A stretch of 64,000 nucleotides of DNA from NCBI RefSeq assembly GCF_020360975.1, contig NW_025408671.1, positions 3,038,001 through 3,102,000 of the forward strand. Reading direction: 5' to 3'. The position numbers and the translations under genes are program-made. This document shows positions 54,734 to 64,000 of the stretch, in pieces. Within the stretch, counting starts at the first letter, position 1. Every line of letters starts with the position of its first letter. This DNA is from Hirsutella rhossiliensis (taxonomy: Eukaryota > Ascomycota > Sordariomycetes > Hypocreales > Ophiocordycipitaceae). Under the pieces are notes generated by a model. That model saw nothing but the letters and a program-made list of their open reading frames with translations. It did no database searches and was not told the DNA's origin.

Positions 54734-57035
54734 TTTTGCGGTGACTAGACTGTGCGGCGATGAAGAAATCAGGGTCAGCGTCATCGATCAAAGAACGCGT
54801 TTCGCCACGAGTCAAGCGATGGGCAAACATATTGGCCGGAGAGTAAGACGAGGCAGGGAAATGCAGCAGCGGGTGCACGCATGGGCGAGAGGATGGTGGA
54901 TGCTGGTTAGGCCAACAGCCGGCAGAGAGGGGATGCGGCGGGCGGGCGGGCAAGTCTCTCGCAGCTGCCGCCAGTTGAACGAGGGGCTGGCAAAATGACG
55001 ACGCTTGCCATGGCAACGAGCCGGGCGAATGAGAGGCTGTTTTTGGGGGGGGGTGGCCGATGTGGTGACCCCTTCTGGCCGTCGTCGGGGAGCCTCCCCG
55101 CTCACGATGAGTCGTCGTTTGCATGGTGGGGTTTCGACGACAGGGCTGGCGAGGAGAGCCGCAGTCCCCAATCGAAAGCAAAAGAAAGGCGTGCGCAACG
55201 CCACGGCCCAGCGTGCGGGAGTCGATGCCGCCAGAGAGCTGGCTGCGGCGTCGCGCATCTGCGGCCTCTGGCGGGAGGAGGAGGAGGTGGTGGTGGTGGC
55301 CATGACGACAGAAGGAGGGGTGCGCCAAAGGGGGAAACGAACAACAGGACACGCAAGCAAAACACGTACCGAGTGCAGCAGTTGAAGAGGAGACGGCGTG
55401 CAAAAGCCGGTGCGAAGAGCGGAAGAGAGAGAGGGCGGTCGGCAAGAGGTGGGAAAAGAGACGACGATGCGCGGGCGCGGCGGGCAGCAGGTGGTTGTTT
55501 TGTTGGGAGTTGGAATTCGTGCTTGGTTGATGAAGCGAAAGGAGGAAGCGTGGATGGAAATTGGTGAGTGAGAAGGGGGCTCGGGACGGCGGCCGGAACG
55601 AGCAGCAGGCTGCGGTGAACTTTTATGCAGCCGCCCAATCGCCTCTGTCATGTACCGTCGCGGTACCTCCCTTATTCAGCTTTTCTGCCGCAGGGGAGGG
55701 GAGGGGGAAGCGGAGAAGGGACAATGTTTCCGTCTCTGGTGACGCGCCGCGGCGCGCAGATTCATGTATCTGTATGATAGCGAGGTACCTGGCGAAGCTC
55801 ACGTGTCAGTCCCAGCCGCAAGTCCACCGGGTATGCCGAGACTACTGCGGGGTACCAGCGGGTGGGGACGGCGCCCAAGTACCGCCTACCCGACTCCTCT
55901 CGTCACCGAAACCCGCCTGGGTGCGGCCAACGCGCTGTGCTTGTCGCATGTAGCTCCGAGGTACCGCGACCACGTACAGTGCTGAGGGCCGGGAACTTGG
56001 GTAGGGCGACGCCGCAGTCTCGGGAGCCTGGAGCGAATGGCTGGAACTCCCGCTATCGCGCTGCGACGTCTTGTCAGCCTGGGACATTGGCCTCCTTGGC
56101 AACTTGGGTACCGATGAGAGCCTGAGGAGGTGGTCATGGGGGTACCTGCCGCTCTGTGCACCTTGGGCGCCTGCTCTAGGTACCCGACCGGCACCTACCT
56201 TACCTACCTAAGGTACCTACCCTGTGTCCGGTCTCGTGGCGACGCATTGAACGACACAGTCGATGCCCCGACGATGAAGTTCCTCTCCTTCAACTTCGCA
56301 AGACAGACTCTCGGCAGTCATGATTCGGGCCTGATTTCTCTGGCCACCCGTGCTCACGGGAATGCCGCTCCTCACGTTACAACTAAGCGGCCAGCCAAGC
56401 GAGTGCGAACGGACTCCCAAAATGAGCCCGTATGGACAAACGTAGGTACTAGCAAGTAGTGCCTTACAGTAAACCAACCCGTCAGGGCCGCAAAGGGAGG
56501 CCAAAGTGCGGATGATATTGCGTCGAACGGCCATGTGTCATGTGTGCGTATCTCGTTGTGCAGCCGAATCATGCTCTGGCGCTCCAATTCGGAGTTTTCT
56601 TAATACCCCTCAAAAAAAAAGGGGCCAGCCCTCCCTCTTTTGATGACCCTGCCCGCGTGTCGAGTTGAGGTCTTAGAGGTGGATTTCGAGACGAGAAATA
56701 TCCCGAGCCAGAACCAAGACGACCGCCTTGTTCTCGTTAGAAACCCCCGAAGCGCTAGGAAAACGGTACCCGCTCGCCCCGCCAACGACCGCCTAAGCCA
56801 CAAGTATCCGCCGTCCACTCACGTAAGATAGCCGCCGCTCAGCCTCTCTGCTTGCAAACGCCCGTCATTGGCCAACCAGAGCTTTGCCTTGCGCGCAATG
56901 GCCTGACCTGCCTTGAACTACCATCCATCCATCTCTCCCCAAACCACACGCACACACGGGACACCACGTCATAACCTCCAAACCAGAAGAGAAGGGACAC
57001 AAATACCGGCACCCCGTTCGCCTCGCTCGCCCAAC
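54734..57035. other. Long spacer, 5' of the 14-3-3 and ATPase-inhibitor genes
   Basis: About 2.3 kb without a supported gene. Its left part is the CT-rich (minus strand) leader of the 14-3-3 gene; reading frames there are low-complexity. Its middle carries eight GGTACC sites. Candidate frames such as 56130-56459 show no domain. Confidence 0.55.
55662..56217. repeat. Cluster of eight GGTACC sites
   Basis: GGTACC at 55662, 55784, 55851, 55960, 56107, 56141, 56179 and 56212. For random sequence about one per 4 kb is expected, so eight in 556 bases is a strong local excess. The copies are irregularly spaced and their flanks differ, so this is not a simple tandem repeat. Confidence 0.85.
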
Positions 57036-57484
57036 ATGCTCCTCCGCACAACCTATGCCAGGACGGCTGCTCTCCGTCCCCTCCGAGCCACTTTTTCCAC
57101 CACTGCCCGAGCCATGGGCGAGGGAGACACCGGCGCGCCCCCAAAGATGGGCGGCCAAGGGTGCGCCCTCCCCGCTCCTCTTTCTCGCCGTCTCAGACGT
57201 TATCGGCTAACCGCCCGTCCTCTGCAGTGACGCCTTTCAGCGACGCGAAAAGGCCAGTGAAGACTATGCCATCCGCCAGCGCGAGAAGGAGAAGCTCCTG
57301 GAGCTCAAGAAGAAGCTTGCTGAGCAGCAGCAGCACCTCGATCGTCTGTCCAAGCATATGTTCGTCCAAGCCCTCTCCATCTCAGCCCGTCTTGTCCGAT
57401 TCTGATTGTGTGGCCGAGTCCCGTTGCTGACCTGGACACTGCAGCGACGAAATCACAAAGGACCAGGGCGGCGAGCAGAATTGA
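57036..57484 (+). CDS. INH1: Mitochondrial F1-ATPase inhibitor (IF1 family)
   Basis: Three exons, 57036-57160, 57228-57359 and 57445-57484, 98 residues. IF1 blocks ATP hydrolysis by the F1F0-ATP synthase when the membrane potential falls. The N-terminus is a presequence (MLLRTTYARTAALRPLRATF, acid-free). The inhibitory stretch follows, including GDTGAPPKMGGQG, DAFQRREKASEDYAIRQ and a charged helix (KLLELKKKLAEQQQHLDRL). The size is normal. Confidence 0.93.
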
Positions 57485-57820
57485 TGAAGTCTCTTGCACG
57501 TGCATCTAAACCGGGCCACAATGGAGCACCAAACCTTGTGCAAGCGTGTAGCAGAAAGTGCTCGACGACCAGAAATCACCCCCATCACACAAATCGAAGA
57601 AAAGAGTGCACATATGGTTGATAATCCAGAGTCCATGTTTCGCATCAGTCTAAGTTACTAGGTGTACAATACATACTCAAACGCATCGCACCGAGCCTGC
57701 AAGGGCCAAAGGTCCAGTCTAGAGCCTCCCTCCATTGTCCTTCGTCGTGCTCCTCGTCGTGCTCAGATCCTCAGTGCCGTTTCCGGGGTCCAGTCCCAAA
57801 CTCCAAAGCATCCCAATGGC
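57485..57820. other. Convergent 3' spacer between INH1 and NSP1
   Basis: 336 bases; nothing seen. Confidence 0.6.
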
Positions 57821-59937
57821 TCACCGCCGCCCCATGTACGATCGGTAGAAGCTCTCTGCCGCATCGTTTTCCGCCCCGGCATAGTGGCTGTTCAGTGCCA
57901 CACTGGTCTTCTGCGCCGCCGCCACCTTGGCCTGGAGAGCCGCGGCGTGAGCGTCGATCCACTGCAGCTGCGTGAGGTGCCCGTTCAGCACGCGCACGAT
58001 CTGACTCAGCTGCGTCTGCCAGTTAGCACGAATTCGTTTGCCGGGCGTCGAGGCCTGCTTACCGGGTCCTCGGCCTTGGCCCCCTTGCTCAGAGTGCCCG
58101 AGATGTCGTTAATTTCCTTGACCATCTTGGATAGGTCCCGCGACTTCTCGTCAAGCTGCTGCGTCAGCTTCTCTGCCAGCTTGTATGTCCGCTCGCGCTC
58201 CTGGTCCGGTCCGGCAAGCTGCTCTCCAGGGCCGATTTGTTTGACAAACATGTCCTGCACCTCTGATTCATACCGGTCGAGCCAAGCCTCGAGCTCGTCT
58301 TGCTGGCTCTCCACTGCCACCAGCTGCCGCTCAATCTCGTGGCTGGCTCGCTCGGCTTCAAAGGTGTCGAGGTACAGCTTCTGAATCTTCTCTCCGTTGT
58401 CGACGAGGTTCCTGTCCCAGGTCGACACGACGGTGGCCTGCTCCTTAAACTCCTTTTGGTACTTGGACAGATCCGAAGCCCATCGGGTGACAATATCCTC
58501 CATGGTCTTGTTCTTGAGTCGGGGTATCTGCGAGGTGGGGCCGCTCGTCGAGGCGCCGAGTGCGCTCGGGGTTCCGTTCTGGGTGGCGGCTTTGGCCGAT
58601 GGAGTATCCTTGCCCACGTTCTGGGTGGCGGGCTGAGCTGCGAAGAGCCCGCCGGCTGCAGAGGCCGAAGTCGTTGACGTGGTGGCCGCTGGCGTAGGTC
58701 CCGCCGAAGCAGGCTGTGAGGTGCCAGAGGCGGCTGGTGCGCCAAAGGGTGACGAAGTAGGCTTGGCCGCAGCGGCACTGGTGGAGGACTGCAGGTTTCC
58801 AAACAGGCCTCCTGCGGTCGACGATGCTGCGGGAGCTGCGGACGTCGTCGGGGTAGAGGCAGCCGGCTTACCGCTGCCGAACAAACCTCCCGTAGCACCA
58901 GTCGGGGCGCTTGACGTGGACGGGGCAGGCGTGTTGGTAGCAGTCGCGCTGCCAAAGAGCCCTCCAGCGGGCGCCAGCGTCGTGGTCCCAGACGCAGCGG
59001 GAGCGGCCGGCTTGTTGGTGCCGAAGAGCCCTCCGGCGGCGGGTGTTCCCAAGCTTGCTGTAGTCTTGGCACCAAACAGGCCACCCCCGCCGCTGGGAGG
59101 ATTGCTGCCTGCCTGTCCACCGCCAAAGAGCCCAGATGCAGGAGTCGACGTTGTCTGCGGTGCAGCAGGAGCCGCGGCGGACTTGGACGAGTCCGTTGGC
59201 GGTGCTCCTGCGGGTGTAGTTGATGCGAGCGAGAACATGGGCTTCGCGGGAGTTGCTGCGGCGGTGGCTGACTGGCTGCCGGGCGCGCTCTCAGTCTTGT
59301 TCCCAAAGAGCGAATTGCCCGTGCTGGCGAACATGCCCGAAGCTGGCGCGCCTGTCGTGGGCGTTCCCTGACTCGGAGGAGCGGTGCTTCCAAACAGGCC
59401 GCCTCCCGTATTGGAACCACCGCTGGCACCGCCAAACACGCTCGAGGCTGGCTTGTTTGCCGCGGCGCTGGGGTTTCCGAACATGCCACCAGATGCTGGA
59501 GCTGCAGCCCCAGCACTGCCCAAGATGCCTCCGCTTGCGGGAGTTGCGTTGGCCGCCGCTGGGGTGGATGATGGCTTCGGTGCGCCGAACACACTGCCGG
59601 CGGAAGCGGGCGTAGTCGAGCTGTTGCTTCCGAACAGTCCTCCAGCCGCGGGAGTCGCCATGCTCGTGCCAGGGGCAGCCATGGTGGAGGCTCCGCCGAA
59701 TACGCTGGACGCCGCCTTTGGCGCGTCACCGCTGCTTGGCTGGCCAAATACGGAGGCCGAGTTGCCCGTAGGTGTAGAATTGTTGTTGCCAGCGGATGCG
59801 CCGCCCAACGACCCAAATGAGAACTTGGGCGTGCCGGTAGAAGCAGAGCCAAAGAGACCGCCCGCAGCAGGCGCCGAAGACGTGTTTGTGTTGGACGGCT
59901 CGCTCGACGAACTGGGGGTTCCGAAGCTGAACGCCAT
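57821..59937 (-). CDS. NSP1: FG-repeat nucleoporin Nsp1
   Basis: Two exons, 59937-58063 and 58015-57821, 689 residues. Nsp1 lies in the central channel of the nuclear pore and in cytoplasmic Nup82 complexes. Residues 1-~450 are Ala/Ser/Thr/Pro-rich with many GLFG/FG units (GGLFGS, SVFGA, GGMFGN), the hydrophobic mesh for transport receptors. The C-terminal ~200 residues are the conserved coiled-coil domain (IPRLKNKTMEDIVTRWASDL, EFKEQATVVSTWDRNLVDNG, ERQLVAVESQQDELEAWLD). The intron (46 bases, GTAAGC donor) lies within the coiled coil; exon 2 supplies SQIVRVLNGHLTQLQWID and the ending SFYRSYMGRR. FSFG-type spacer repeats of yeast Nsp1 are not seen. Confidence 0.93.
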
Positions 59938-60625
59938 GGCCGCTGCAGAGGGCAGAAAAAATCGATCGCCCGAGTCGTTGGTCGGTGCTTGGTCGGCGCG
60001 CGAGGCTGGCTAGCTGGCTAAGGTAGCTGGAAGAAATTGTTCGCTCACGAATCCACCATGGCAAAGCAGATGAGAAGATAAAAAAAGAGCTTTTGCGCAG
60101 CTGCCAGAGACCGGTGTTGGTGAGGTGAACGGCGGGCCAGTCCCGAAGCAGGGAGATTTCTGGCAGGCTGCAGAGCTAAAGAGTTGCTGTTTTTTTTTTC
60201 TTGAGCCGTGGTTTCGACGCGCCGGTAGCTCCCCGATGCGCCAACGTGAGGCGGCGGAGCCGCAGCAAGGTACCTGCCAGTGAACGGCACTGCCACCAAG
60301 CCCCACGTGATGAACTTCAATGCCGACGACGACTCTCCCAAACCTGCCTCTTCTAGATCCGAGCATACATTGCCACGTTGCCGAATTTAACCATCCTGCT
60401 CGGGAGGGCGCCGCGCTCCATCCGTGCGCGTCCAGGGCAGAATCCCGCGCCTCCTACATCGTCGACCGATCGCCAAGGGCCCGTAAGTCGGCCTGACGGA
60501 CAGTATCCGACATTCAACTTCCGTATTCCGCCGCAAACCATCCATCGAGGCGCTCCCTGAAAACACCCACCGCACACGCGGCCCCGAAGAGCCATAGGAG
60601 CGTCGCCCATCCCCCGTCGCAAACA
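59938..60625. promoter_or_regulatory. Divergent region between NSP1 and the Laa2-like gene
   Basis: 688 bases separate the start codons. No supported gene; one GGTACC site occurs near 60270. Confidence 0.5.
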
Positions 60626-62024
60626 ATGGCCGGCTCCGAGGGGCTTGAGCCTCCCCCGGAGACCAACGTGGCCGACCCAGGGGCACGCCAGCTATGTCCG
60701 TCACCCACTGTCCCCCACTATCTCGAACGTCCACAGGCTGACAAATGCGCGCAGCTGAATCCTCCGACGAAGACGACCGGTTTACAGACGCGCAGTCGGG
60801 CCCCGCGAGCCCCCGCGCCGGCTCCCCCATACCCAAGACCAGGGTCGAAAAGGTCGACAACGAGCCGTCGCACGGCCAAGTCCCCGGCACCGAGGCCTAC
60901 GAACAACGCGAGCAGGATGCGCAGCCCGACGAGATTGCCGTCGCGCTGGACGAGGATGCCGCGACGCCACTGGCCACTACTAGCGCGGAAATCCCGTTGA
61001 CTTTGGTGCAAGAAGCTCCGGGCCCAGAGCCCAGCTCGCCCTCCCCGGAGGCAGAGGCTAAGCGCGCCGCCGACGCTGAACCAGACGTGACGCTCAATGC
61101 GGACGGCGAGGTTCGGGGCAGCGGCGAGGACTTTGGGGACGATTTTGACGATTTCGAGGAGGGCGCCCAGGACGACGATTTCGACGACTTTGAGGATGGG
61201 TTCCAACAGGCTACCCCTCTGGCATCATCGGCTCAACAGCCGGAGTCTCACCCTCAGCCCTCTTCACTGCCACTCGTAAGAGTCCAATTCTCTGATCCCT
61301 TTCCTTGTAGCGTTCTGACAGCCTTCAGCCTATGCCCGACTTCGACGGTCTCGGACCGGATGACATTATCTCTTGCACAGAGCCCTACTTGGATGCGCTT
61401 TTCCCCCCAGACGAAATCGACTGTCCCACGCCACCACCGCTGCCCAAGGACCTCTCCATCTTCATGACACCTCGCGCCGCGCCCCTGTGGTCCCAGCTCG
61501 TGGCCCCCCCCCCGCTTGCCCCTCCCGACTGGATCCGCTCCCGCACCCGCCGTTTATTCCTCGTCTCGCTGGGCGTGCCCGTCGACCTCGACGAGATCCT
61601 CCCCGCGTCGAAGCAGAAGAAGCTCATCCTGCCTTCGCTGAGCATCCCCGCCACCTCCCCCCGCACCTCGGGCGACTCGCGCTCAGCGTCGCGGTTGCGG
61701 CAGGGCGAGGGCAACGCCTCATCGACGTCGCTAGACACGCAGGGAAAGGCCGCAGGTCCCAAGGGACGCAAGGGACCCCCGCCGCAGCCAGAGCTGGACT
61801 TGGTTGCTGCGCGATACCTCTGCACCACCACGGACGAGGCCCTGAACGGGATGACGACCGAGGAGCTCAAGGATCACGTCACCAAGCTGGAATCCATGGA
61901 AGACGCGGCCAAGGAGCTGCTGGAGTACTGGCAAAAGCGGACGGATGAAAAGATAGGTGACCGCGAGGCATTCGAAGGAGTCATAGAAAACCTCGTCAAG
62001 CACGCCCGCAAAGTGCGGAAATAG
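60626..62024 (+). CDS. Acidic Laa2/aftiphilin-like trafficking protein, 428 aa
   Basis: Three exons, 60626-60695, 60755-61275 and 61329-62024. The middle carries paired acidic-aromatic motifs (EDFGDDFDDFEEG, DDDFDDFEDGF) like those by which aftiphilin-family and yeast Laa2 proteins bind clathrin adaptors such as AP-1. A conserved-looking region follows: DIISCTEPYLDALFPPDE, PLWSQLVAPPPLAPPDWIRS, RRLFLVSLGVPVDLDEILP, LVAARYLCTTTDEALNGM and a C-terminal helix (LLEYWQKRTDEKIGDREAFE). The assignment rests on this pattern only and is tentative; the spliced ORF is more certain than the function. Confidence 0.75.
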
Positions 62025-62460
62025 ACAATCCCCTCACCTGCATCGTCCAAATTCAAGTCGATCGCCGCAAAACTGCTGCGTGCCCCTTTACGGGACTGTT
62101 CTCCCCGACGGAGATCCATGATCCAGTGACGGACGTATCTACAGCATGCATCCCCCTCTCTGTACTCGGTTTGGCCAAATTCCCATGTGATTCCTCATGA
62201 CCGCACCGTCTCCACAAGGCCCGTTTTGAATTGACGCCCAGTAGCGCCAGCCATGCCCTCCACGCCCCGCTGCTTGGCCTCCTTTTATCAATGCCACCTT
62301 TCAATCGAGCTCGTTGAGCGGCCGGACATTGCGGCGATCGCGCCTTTAATTCGCTACACAATCATCTCGGTCGTTCAAGACATGCTAGGCTCCAGCGTCA
62401 CACCGCTAAAGACGAGTCAGCAGACGATCGCGAGAGTAAATGACTATAAAGGGGCGGCAC
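62025..62460. other. Convergent 3' spacer
   Basis: Between the Laa2-like gene and eIF2-gamma; no feature is supported. Confidence 0.6.
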
Positions 62461-64000
62461 TCACGCTGCGATGGTAGCCCAGCCGATGAGTCGCCAGTGC
62501 TTTTCGATGCGTCGACTCAGCGCAACCTTCTCGCCAATGGTTGTGCAGGCGGGGCTGGTCAGGACGAGCTTGGCGGCATCGTTCTTGATGGCGGCAACCT
62601 TGGCGCCCGTCGAAGTCGAGCCGATGTTGACCATGATGACCTCGTTCTTAGCCAGCTTGGCGACCTTGGCCTGCTTGCCGTCCGCAGTCCTCACACCGAG
62701 GAGGCGGCGCAGGAGGTAGAAGTTGACCTCGATCTCGCTGTAGATTTCGGGGAGTCTTCCCCTGAGACCCAAGACGAACCCGACCAGTCGATCGGCTCGG
62801 CAGAGGGTAGGGTCGATCCGCGTACCGACGCCAATCAGGCCACCGGGAACGGCGTACTTGAGGTCGTTGGCCTCCGAGTTGAGCGAGACGACTCTGCTGA
62901 AGATGGGGGTGCATTTCAAAGAGCCCGCGTCGTCTCGAGACACGATGCCAGGCCGAATCTCAATCTCGTCGCCCAGCTTGACGACGCCGTGCAAAATACT
63001 GCCACCGGCAACACCGCCCTTGAGCTCGTCAATCTCCGCGCCGGGCTTGTTGACGTCGAAAGATCGGATGACAATCATGTGAGGGTCCATGGTGAAGTCT
63101 CTGGGGGGCACAGGGATGGTGTTGACAATGGCCTCGTTGACGGCATCGATGTTGAACTTGAGCTGGGCCGAGATGGGGATTACGGGGGACTTGCCTGCGA
63201 CCGTTCCTCGGATGAACTTGAGAATGGAGTCGTAGTGTTGCTGGGCGGCCTCCTCTCTCATGAGATCGACCTTGTTTTGCAGGATGATAATCTTGTCCAG
63301 CTTCATGATTTCAATTGCAGCCAGATGCTCCGAGGTCTGGGGCTGGGGGCACGATTCATTGCCGGCGATTAGCAGAAGGGCTGCGTCCATGACGGCGGCA
63401 CCCGACAACATGGTGCTCATGAGAATGTCGTGGCCGGGGCAGTCGACGAAGCTAGACAGGGATTTGTGTCAGCTCCGTACCACGAGTTGCCGGCATGCCG
63501 GGGGGACTCACGAGACGTGTCGCAGTAGCCTGTAGGTGCCGCTGCAGCCATCTCGCTCGCAGGGCGGGTCGACCTCCTTCTCGCTCTTGTAGCTTCGGTA
63601 GCACCCAGGGCGCGGGCAGTCGGCGTTGTCACACTTGTAGATCTTGGCGTTGGCATAACCCAGCTTGATGGTGATGTTACGGATCAGCTCGTTCTTGAAG
63701 CGAACCGTCTGGACGCCCGAGATGGCCTTGACGACGGTCGACTTGCCGTGGGCGACATGGCCGATGGTACCAATGTTGATGGTGGCTTGGCGGGCGATAA
63801 TCTCGGGGGTGAGGGGAGACAGGCTGGCGATGTCGAGATCTTTCGGGTCGGTTTGCGGGGGCAGCGGGGGCCTTGGGACAGACTGGTCTGGGATGGCAGG
63901 GTTGGACTTTTTCAGGGCCGACTTGAGGGGCTTGTCCTCGAAGCCATCGCCGGCGTCGACGTGGCCGTCAAAGGACTCGCCAGACTCGGACTCGGACTCG
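62461..64000 (-). CDS. GCD11: Translation initiation factor eIF2, gamma subunit (5' truncated)
   Basis: The gene runs off the right edge. Visible exons are 64000-63512 and 63451-62461, joined by a 60-base intron at [12 protein letters not shown]. eIF2-gamma is the GTPase subunit that carries initiator Met-tRNA to the 40S ribosome. G motifs: GHVAHGKST (63740-63765), DCPGHD, and NKVDL. The zinc-knuckle insert of eIF2-gamma is clear: [12 protein letters not shown] and CERDGC. Domains 2 and 3 follow ([67 protein letters not shown]), ending with [15 protein letters not shown]. The visible N-terminus is acidic and Ser-rich ([20 protein letters not shown]), so a fungal N-terminal extension continues outside. 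Confidence 0.97.

Overview
The window looks like a nuclear chromosome segment from a filamentous ascomycete (Pezizomycotina), probably Sordariomycetes and possibly Hypocreales. The evidence is a GC-rich sequence, genes on both strands with no operons, many introns of about 45-90 bases with GT(A/G)xGx donors and CTRAC-like branch sites, CT-rich leaders, and fungal proteins such as an FG nucleoporin Nsp1, a Mnn9-type mannosyltransferase, Pex4 and a Yra1/ALY factor. The class and order are inference; no rRNA or other marker is present. I saw no CRISPR array, no bacterial feature and no intact transposon.

Layout. 1-5.2 kb: a divergent pair made of a truncated ankyrin-like/subtilisin fusion (minus) and an unrecognised acidic protein (plus). 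7.7-9.8 kb: an unrecognised fungal coiled-coil protein. 11.2-17.6 kb: mitochondrial and tRNA genes (OCT1, a MICOS ApoO-type subunit, DUS2). 19.3-22.7 kb: a large unrecognised fungal protein. 24.4-31.1 kb: an oxysterol-binding protein, U2AF small subunit and an ELMO-domain protein. 32.1-37.1 kb: PRA1, a low-complexity lysine-rich protein, PEX4 and MNN9. 37.1-40.7 kb: a visibly AT-richer, gene-poor stretch holding an aminoglycoside-phosphotransferase-like kinase and broken reading frames. 40.8-64 kb: dense housekeeping genes: YRA1, an unrecognised protein with a mitochondrial-type leader, valyl-tRNA synthetase, PRP28, mL59/MRPL25, DPH4, 14-3-3, the F1-ATPase inhibitor, NSP1, a Laa2/aftiphilin-like acidic protein and the C-terminal part of eIF2-gamma, which runs off the right edge.

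Most genes are housekeeping and share themes rather than a pathway. Three act in splicing or mRNA export (U2AF35, PRP28, YRA1), three in translation (valyl-tRNA synthetase, eIF2-gamma, DPH4), and five or six in mitochondria (OCT1, MICOS subunit, mL59, ATPase inhibitor, valyl-tRNA synthetase if dual-targeted, and the 42.9-44.6 kb protein).

The observations most worth a second look are the ankyrin/subtilisin fusion with its divergent partner, GTAC-centred perfect palindromes and dense GGTACC clusters confined to spacers, a GC-AG intron in the oxysterol-binding gene, an open non-AUG mitochondrial leader in front of valyl-tRNA synthetase, a stop-free intron of 26 codons in PEX4, and the low-GC island around the kinase gene. 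Splice sites were assigned by eye from reading frame, donor/acceptor consensus and family continuity.
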